Shown in pieces: positions 57,676 through 64,000 of a stretch of DNA of 64,000 bases. The notes beneath the pieces were generated by a model. That model had not been told where the DNA came from and did no database searches. It saw only the letters and a list, made by a program, of their open reading frames with translations. The stretch is from Glandiceps talaboti (lineage: Eukaryota; Hemichordata; Enteropneusta; Spengelidae). The stretch is taken from positions 12,284,543 to 12,348,542 of the forward strand of contig NC_135562.1 in assembly GCF_964340395.1 (NCBI RefSeq), in the 5' to 3' direction. Every line of letters begins with the position of its first letter. The stretch's first letter is position 1. Position numbers and translations under genes: made by a program.

Positions 57676-58960
57676 TCAAGACCAACTTGTTTGATATCTC
57701 TTTCAGACAACTGTTTGTTTAATTTACACCCACAAACTTTGGACTTTAAATTTCTACATATGTTGCATTAGAGTCATCATCAATAAATATGGTACCAGTT
57801 TGGAAAAGCATGTAACATGTAGAATGATGTAATTTTTGTGTCCCCTGACATTTAACTCTTCCAATATCAGTATTGAAAAACAAAATGTTTGTTCATGTTT
57901 TGCCCACTGGCTTGAAATTTTTCTACATACATTGTACTGAATCACCATCAAAATCAGGACTGAAAAAACATGTAATTTGTAGAAGTAAATTTTGTTTATT
58001 TTGCACCCACAGACTTTAATTTTTTCTATATAAGTTAGTCTGAGTCATTTTCAATACCAGCATTGAAAACAAAATGTTTATTTTGTGCCCACTGGTTTGT
58101 AACTTTTCTAAATAAGTTGTACTGAATCATCATCATTATCAGTATTGAAAAAGAATATGTAATATGTACTTAGTCTACTAGATGGAAATTTTGGGGGTTT
58201 TTTTGCGCCCACAGACTTTAATTTTTTTCTATATAAATTAGTCTGAGTCATTTTCAATACCAGCATTGAAAACAAAATGTTTAGTTGTGCCCACTGACTT
58301 GTAACTTTTCTACATAAGTTGTACTGAATCAACATCAATATCAGTATTGAAAAAGAATATGTAATATGTACTTAGTCTACTAGATGGAAATTTTGGGGTT
58401 TTTTTTTGCGCCGACAGACTTTAATTTTTTTCTATATAAGTTAGTCTGAGTCATTTTCAATACCAGCATTGAAAACAAAATGTTTATTTTGTGCCCACTG
58501 GTTTGTAACTTTTCTAAATAAGTTGTACTGAATCATCATCATTATCAGTATTGAAAAAGAATATGTAATATGTACTTAGTCTACTAGATGGAAATTTTGG
58601 GGGGTTTTTTGCGCCTACAGACTTTAATTTTTTTCTATATAAATTAGTCTGAGTCATTTTCAATACCAGCATTGAAAACAAAATGTTTAGTTGTGCCCAC
58701 TGACTTGTAACTTTTCTACATAAGTTGTACTGAATCATCATCAATATCAGTATTGAAAAAAAATATGTAATAAGTACTCAGTCAACTAGATGGAAATTTT
58801 GATTGTTTTGTTTTACCTACAGACTTCAATTTTTCTATATACCGTAAGTTGTACATATCAGTATTGAAAACAAAATGTATATTTATGCCCATTGAAGTTG
58901 TAACATTTCTAAATAAGTTGTACTGAATCATCATAATATCAGTATCCTTGGAAAGGAAAT
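57676..58960. repeat. Tandem array, ~203-bp unit, with a two-unit higher-order repeat of ~406 bp
   Basis: Unit marker GAATATGTAATATGTACTTA occurs at 58153, 58355 and 58559, with a diverged form near 58760 (spacings 202-204). Older units lie at about 57796 and 57966. Each unit holds two related halves: GCGCCCACAGACTTTAATTT with AATACCAGCATTGAAAACAA, and GTGCCCACTG-CTTGTAACTTT with ATATCAGTATTGAAAAA. Type A units read GGTTTGTAAC...AAATAAG...CATTATC and type B units read GACTTGTAAC...ACATAAG...CAATATC. They alternate A-B-A-B. The two 76-codon minus-strand frames 406 bp apart are nearly identical for this reason. Confidence 0.9.
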
Positions 58961-59105
58961 CCAAATTGAGTATGTTGTGTGTGACAATATTCCAACCCAC
59001 TCATAAAGAATAAAAAGATGGGACTGTTTGGACTGTTTTCATAAAGGGCTTTTCAAAATAATGAGAAACCCACATACGGATATATTACTCTGTTAATTTA
59101 GCCAT
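58961..59105. other. Unassigned spacer with a phrase shared by the next element
   Basis: ATCCAAATTGAGTATGTTGTGTGTG at about 58959-58983 recurs at about 59273-59298 inside family 3 copy 3. Confidence 0.5.
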
Positions 59106-59109
59106 CTGT

Positions 59110-59398
59110 TTACTAAGATAGACACAAGCTGAAACTGTTGTCACAACATGTTGATACAACAGTGATAAGCTATTGGATGGACATTGGTTTAATTACAGTC
59201 TCAGTAGGGAGGTGTCCGTAGAGAACTTGCAGTGTAGTGTTTTGGGACTTCCAAGGTTTACACTATCTTTATCCAAATTGAGTATGTTGTGTGTTGTGTG
59301 TTAAATAAGTACAACAGAGGAACTGATATCACCACATTGAAGACCAATAGATTTAGTTTGCGCCTATCTTAGTAAACCGAAGCCTCGATTACCAGAGT
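59110..59398 (+). mobile_element. Foldback family 3, copy 3
   Basis: GTTTACTAAGATAGACACAA at the left pairs with TAGTTTGCGCCTATCTTAGT and AAACCGAAG at the right; the end is GATTACCAGAG. The interior matches copies 1 and 2, including TTTTGGGACTTCCAAGGTTT. A short AAATTGAGTATGTTGTGTG block inside also occurs just upstream of the element. Confidence 0.78.
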
Positions 59399-59735
59399 CA
59401 TGCATAATTTGAAGTTTTCAGAAAAGTTTATTTTTGATTTGTTAGAAAACAATAGAAAAAAAACACCTGCTAATGATTGTAAGCAGAAAGTATAGTAATC
59501 CTTTCCATTCAGTTTAATTTTGACGGCTTAATTATCATCAACCCACATAGGATATGTATTTGCAAATATTATCATAACCACTGTGACAACCTCCCACCCC
59601 AGTATCCTTCATCCAAGGAGAAAGCTGTTACAATTACATATAATATCTCCAACACACACAGGAAATACAAACTAGATTTGAAGCAATCGGATCAGTGTCT
59701 TATTTTCCTTCTTTCTAATATCCGTATTAAGGGAA
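59399..59735. other. Unassigned stretch
   Basis: No gene or element recognised. Confidence 0.45.
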
Positions 59736-60340
59736 ACGATTCAGGAAGTGGGAACTAGATTTTAAAAGTGCCTTTAGTTTTCATTACCTATTTTTGACAA
59801 CCTGAAGGAAAAAATTCAAATCCTAGCAAAGAAAGTCCAGATCAGATTTTAATGTGTTGATGAATACTATAAAACTATTCACAGTTCTATGTATGTATGT
59901 ATGATAGATTTCAATTTCTGGAAGTAGATTTTTAAAATATCTTTAGTTTTTATTTTTGACAACCTGAAGGAAAAAATTCAAATCCTAGAGGAAGTAGAGA
60001 TTGAATACTAAAAAAATTATTCACAGTTCTATGTATGATAGATTTCAATTTCTGGAAGTAAGAACTAGATTTTTGAAATATCTTTATTTTTTATTTTTGA
60101 CAACCTGAAGGAAAAAATTCAAATCCTAGAGGAAGTAGAGATTAAATACTATAAAGTTATTCACAGTTCTATGTAAGATAGACTTCAATTTCTAGAAGTA
60201 GGAACTAGATTTTGAAAATGTCTTTAGTTTTCATTAGCCTATGTTTGACAACTTGAAGGAAACAAATTCAAATCCTAAAGGAAGTAGAGACCAGATTTTA
60301 ATATTTAGATAAATACTGTAAACCAAATCACAGTTTCACG
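59736..60340. repeat. Tandem array, unit about 115-170 bp, four units
   Basis: GACAACCTGAAGGAAAAAAT followed by TCAAATCCTAG recurs near 59797, 59959, 60099 and (diverged) 60246. Each is followed by a GTAGAGATTAAATACTATAA-like phrase, TTCACAGTTCTATGTATG, GATAGATTTCAATTTCTGGA and GAACTAGATTTT. Units differ by internal deletions, notably of the ATGTGTTGATGA-type segment. Confidence 0.85.
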
Positions 60341-61415
60341 TTCTGACATCTTAAAGTATACAGTGCAACTAGTTCAGTTCATTTATTTCAGTAACAGGCC
60401 CATCTACATATAGTTACAATGTAAACACATAGCCAGATGGAAAAGCATTTTTACAACTATACTATTAAAAGGTAAATAAATATACAAAAGTGCATGAATA
60501 CAAGAAAATAGGATTCATGATATCAAACCTTTGTTACAACTTGTAAAGAGTCTGTGCAACTATTGTTTTGCTTAAAGGCCAAGGATTCGGTCCCAGGTTC
60601 TTGCATTTGTGCTATCTTATCAGTGGTGCCATTACAAGGATTACATATCATAGGATCAATTTTTTTATGTGGACCAACTTTTTCTGTCACTAGATATGCC
60701 AGACAACCATTTTTCACACCCGAATTTTAATCCCAATCTGAACTGGTCCTTTAGAAATCTTGTTTTCGCTTACATGATTTTCACATTTCACAAATTCCTT
60801 TATCAAACCCTACTATTAAAAGTGCCAAATATTAAGACAATATTAGCTTGTCGTTTGAATCTTGAAGGAAAAAGTGATTTTGAACGTATTCTTCTATTTG
60901 TTTTTGATGTTCTTTAATAGACTTTAGTGTAGTACAACTTATGATTCTGAAAACATGAGTTGATTTTAATTCCTACAAGTTTTGAGGGAAAGGGTAGATA
61001 TGAGGTAGTACTGTAGTAGAGGAAGGAATTATATTAAGAGGCAATTTTAAGAAACTTCCAAGAATCACTTTGTCTTCCAGAGATGTTGAGGGTCGCCTTA
61101 TGTATGTATACTCACTGACAAAATGATTTCAACATGATAACAAATTTTAATATTCTTTCAAACATCTCTATTCCCCCCCCTCCCCCCCTTCATAGTTATT
61201 CTTTCAGGCCTCTCTTCTACCTCCAATATATGTTATTATTTAATCTGCTCTCTCCCCCTCACCATGACCTTTAAGCTTCTCCTTGCCATCCCTCACATCA
61301 TATCCCTCCCCACATGGGCATTCTCACTAAGCTTTTCTTACATCTCCCCAAGGGTTCATCACATGTGGTATAAATATTGAGACAGACATCAAAGAAGTGA
61401 GTTTGTAACAAAGCT
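60341..61415. other. Unassigned stretch with a family 6 copy and poly-C runs
   Basis: Family 6 occupies about 60560-60800. A TCCCCCCCCTCCCCCCC run is at about 61171-61188, inside a pyrimidine-rich stretch (61150-61350). No gene. Confidence 0.5.
60560..60800 (+). repeat. Dispersed family 6, plus-oriented copy
   Basis: AAAGGCCAAGGATTCGGTCC, then TCTTGCATTTGTGC, TATCTTATCAGTGGTGCCAT, GTGGACCAACTTTTTCTGTC and CATTTTTCACACCCGAATTTT. The GGATTCGGTCCC piece resembles a T-arm/B-box, leaving a tRNA-derived SINE open as an explanation. Confidence 0.65.
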
Positions 61416-62395
61416 GAAGGAAGTGGTTTCTAATCTTTGTCACATTTGTATTAAAGAACAGATCATTTACATTTTGATGATCTCATCAAATGAAGGAAGT
61501 GGTTTCTAATCTTTGTCACATTTGTACCAAAGAACAGATCATATACATTTTGATGATCTCATCAAGTGAAGGAAGTGGTTTCTAATCTTTGTCACATTTG
61601 TACCAAAGAACAGATCATTTACATTTTGATGATCTCATCAAATGAAGGAAGTGGTTTCTAATCTTTGTCACATTTGTACCAAAGAACAGATCATGTACAT
61701 TTTGATGATCTCATCAAATGAAGGAAGTGGTTTCTAATCTTTGTCACATTTGTACCAAAGAACAGATCATGTACATTTTGATGATCTCATCAAATTAAGG
61801 AAGTGGTTTCTAATCTTTGTCACATTTGTACCAAAGAACAGATCATGTACATTTTGATGATCTCATCAAATTAAGGAAGTGGTTTCTAATCTTTGTCACA
61901 TTTGTACCAAAGAACAGATCATGTACATTTTGATGATCTCATCAAATTAAGGAAGTGGTTTCTAATCTTTGTCACATTTGTACCAAAGAACAGATCATAT
62001 ACATTTTGATGATCTCATCAAATGTAGGAAGTGGTTTCTAATCTTTGTCACATTTGTACCAAAGAACAGATCATGTACATTTTGATGATCTCATCAAATG
62101 AAGGAAGTGGTTTCTAATTTTTGTCACATTTGTACCAAAGAACAGATCATGTACATTTTGATGATCTCATCAAATGAAGGAAGTGGTTTCTAATCTTTGT
62201 CACATTTGTACCAAAGAACAGATCATGTACATTTTGATGATCTCATCAAATGAAGGAAGTGGTTTCTAATCTTTGTCACATTTGTACCAAAGAACAGATC
62301 ATGTACATTTTGATGATCTCATCAAATTAAGGAAGTGATTTCTAATCTTTGTCACATTTGTACCAAAAAAAAGATCATATACATTTGTGGATCTC
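61416..62395. repeat. 76-bp satellite, about 13 units, very homogeneous
   Basis: The unit is GAAGGAAGTGGTTTCTAATC, TTTGTCACATTTGTACCAAA, GAACAGATCATGTACATTTT, GATGATCTCATCAAAT. Units start at 61416, 61492, 61568 and every 76 bp to 62328 without indels. Differences are single bases (GAAGG/TAAGG, ATGTAC/ATATAC/ATTTAC). Each contains the inverted repeat TTTGATGA-TC-TCATCAAA, and an inner GTAC palindrome. Homogeneity implies recent amplification or active homogenisation. No unit-length open frame is meaningful. Confidence 0.97.
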
Positions 62396-64000
62396 AAACC
62401 TTTAAGTAGTTTCAATTTCAAAATCTTAAATTTATGCACGTGGTATCGTAAACAGGAAGTTTTCATTTTCTAGTTTACTCCCAGTAGACACAGTCCTAGC
62501 TGTATGCCCATACCTACATGTATGTCAATTGTATCAGCAGTGAATAAGTACAAATACTGAATCTTCTAGTTTTGTATCTCAGTGGACTTTTTCAAGAATT
62601 CTGAATTATTGATCAGGCCAGATAGTGTGTTTCTGTTAACCTAATAGTTTAAGCCTCTGACCCTAAACATCTTTATGCATGCAATAAGGTAAAATGGTAA
62701 CAATTTACTTCTATTTATGTGTACACCTTCATACTTTTGCCTAATCTGTTGTCACTTTTTAAAAAGATTGTATTCTTGCGAGAAACCAGGTCTTTTTAGA
62801 CTATAACAGTACAGTCTGTGTAACCTGTTTGCCTACTTAACTTATAATTGTCTTCATTTACTTCTTATACACCTCATCAAACTCTCACAGAAGTATTATG
62901 ACCGACGAGTATCTTAATTATCTTGGGGGTCAAAGTGATTTTTTGAAAAATTAAAAAAAAATCAAATACAATAAAATTCCAACCTCCCTTAATGGTAACC
63001 CTACTTTCTGAAGTCATGTTATCAGAAACAAACATTTTTTTATTTTTGTTTGCCTTATATTAGACTGAGTGTAATTATATCCACATTGTCAAGCTTACAC
63101 AGTTGTCATCCCTCGAAGTACATGTAGTCTATTACTGTGTATGCCACTATAAGAGTTTTAGTTTGTGTGTGTGTGTGTGTTTTTGCTTGACAAAATCTAC
63201 AATGTCACTTAATATGTATTGCAAACAGTCTTGAGTTTAGCTTATAAATGATCCCGACTAAACATGAGTTTACTATGAAATGTGTTTAATAGCATAAATA
63301 TCTGAAAACGAGTCACAGTGTGTGTACATGAGTATATTATTGATTGACTGATTGATTGATTGGTTGGTTGATTGGTTGATTGCTTTATAATTGATTGATG
63401 GTTCAATCATTGGTGGTTACACAATAGTGAATCTGAACAGAGACTCATTCTCATTTCAGAAATGACAGAATCTGTCATGTTCTCACCTGATACTAAAGAG
63501 TCAGTGGGCAGTAGGTGTCAAAGGGGTCAGAAGGGGGAATATTATGGGATGTTTGCTTTAATAGGTTCAGTCAAATGGCAAAGCATTTTGCAAGCTCCAT
63601 TCTTGTATACTCCCCAGGGAGTTGAGGAAGTATAAAATAGGCTATGTATGATTATATGTCTGTGGCATATGGGTAATGATTGCACGGCAATTTCAGCAAA
63701 GTGTGGAAAAGGATTTCATCAGAGTTATGGAAAAGGGCTAAAGAAGTTCACTAGTGTTGTTTACACCTAATTCTCAATTTTAAAAGGACATGCCATTTTA
63801 ATGCCAATAATGTTAGATGATAGATTTGTTCAAGTCAGACTTGGAAGAGATTGTACCTTTAAGGCCCATGAGTCATTCCCAGACTCTTGCATTAGTGCAA
63901 TGATGTCAGTGGAGCCATAGGGATAAATACATGTACCGGTAGGATCATTCTTTTGGTCAGTAAGTTTTTTTATAGTGTTGCAAGACCACTATTTTCTCAC
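62396..64000. other. Mostly unassigned to window end; TG and GATT tracts and a family 6 copy
   Basis: A TG tract is at 63163-63181 and a TTGATTGA/TTGGTTGG tract at 63340-63390. Family 6 begins near 63840 (CCTTTAAGGCCCATGAGTC, CTTGCATTAGTGC, GTCAGTGGAGCCATAGGGAT) and runs off the end. No gene. Confidence 0.5.
63840..64000 (+). repeat. Dispersed family 6, copy running off the window end
   Basis: Carries the family phrases listed for 60560-60800 in the same order, with TTTTGGTCAGTAAGTTTTTT replacing the GGACCAACTTTTT region. Confidence 0.6.

Noticed and set aside
58108-58744. Two near-identical 76-codon minus-strand frames as a duplicated gene
   Set aside because: They are the 406-bp higher-order repeat of a non-coding array read in one frame; composition and context are not gene-like.
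61416-62395. CRISPR array
   Set aside because: The 76-bp units are contiguous near-identical repeats with no unique spacers, and the DNA is eukaryotic.

Overview
The window reads as non-coding eukaryotic DNA, probably from a marine invertebrate animal. It is AT-rich, has no compact genes, operons or ribosome binding sites, and is full of long microsatellites, foldback (palindromic) elements, degraded LINE 3' ends, a tRNA-derived SINE and many decayed tandem arrays. The palindrome TACATGTA and its pieces recur very often, which I associate with several marine invertebrate genomes (lophotrochozoans, amphioxus, hemichordates). The sequence alone does not let me name the phylum. No complete protein-coding gene can be supported. 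Most open frames of 60-260 codons lie in simple repeats or in repeat-element arms. The only exon-like cluster is on the minus strand at 14753-15340, and it is weak.

Layout. 1-3.3 kb: a foldback element end, two hairpins, a CT microsatellite, a degenerate ~190-bp array and a foldback element. 3.8-4.1 kb: first copy of a TTAA-flanked, almost fully palindromic 330-bp element. 4.3-8.3 kb: GAT, GA and AT microsatellites plus a foldback element whose arm seeded a GA expansion. 9.67-11.05 kb: a composite element with short inverted ends, a TG tract and an internal ~115-bp array. 12-18.5 kb: mostly unannotatable AT-rich DNA, a dispersed repeat in tandem, and the exon-like cluster. 18.5-20.2 kb: ATGT, CT and GA microsatellites in a duplicated backbone. 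20.8-31.5 kb: the main cluster of palindromic elements, two copies of a second foldback family, a LINE 3' end and a 38-bp minisatellite. 32.3-33.8 kb: a ~205-bp degenerate array split by a LINE 3' end. 37-45.9 kb: another palindromic copy, a 116-bp duplication, a SINE and more foldbacks. 46.5-53.8 kb: degenerate arrays, a GA tract ending in a G-quadruplex motif, and a foldback with a hammerhead-like motif nearby. 54.2-62.4 kb: foldbacks, a 29-bp minisatellite, a ~203-bp array with two-unit higher-order structure, a ~150-bp array and a homogeneous 76-bp satellite of about 13 units.

There is no gene network to describe. The organising theme is repeat biology: non-autonomous foldback transposons, their nesting and decay, microsatellites growing inside transposon arms, and tandem arrays of all ages, several with periods of about 175-215 bp. 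The best candidates for something undescribed are the TTAA-flanked palindromic family, the composite element at 9.67-11.05 kb, the higher-order array at 57.8-58.9 kb and the 76-bp satellite. All calls are from reading the sequence; no database search or alignment program was run.
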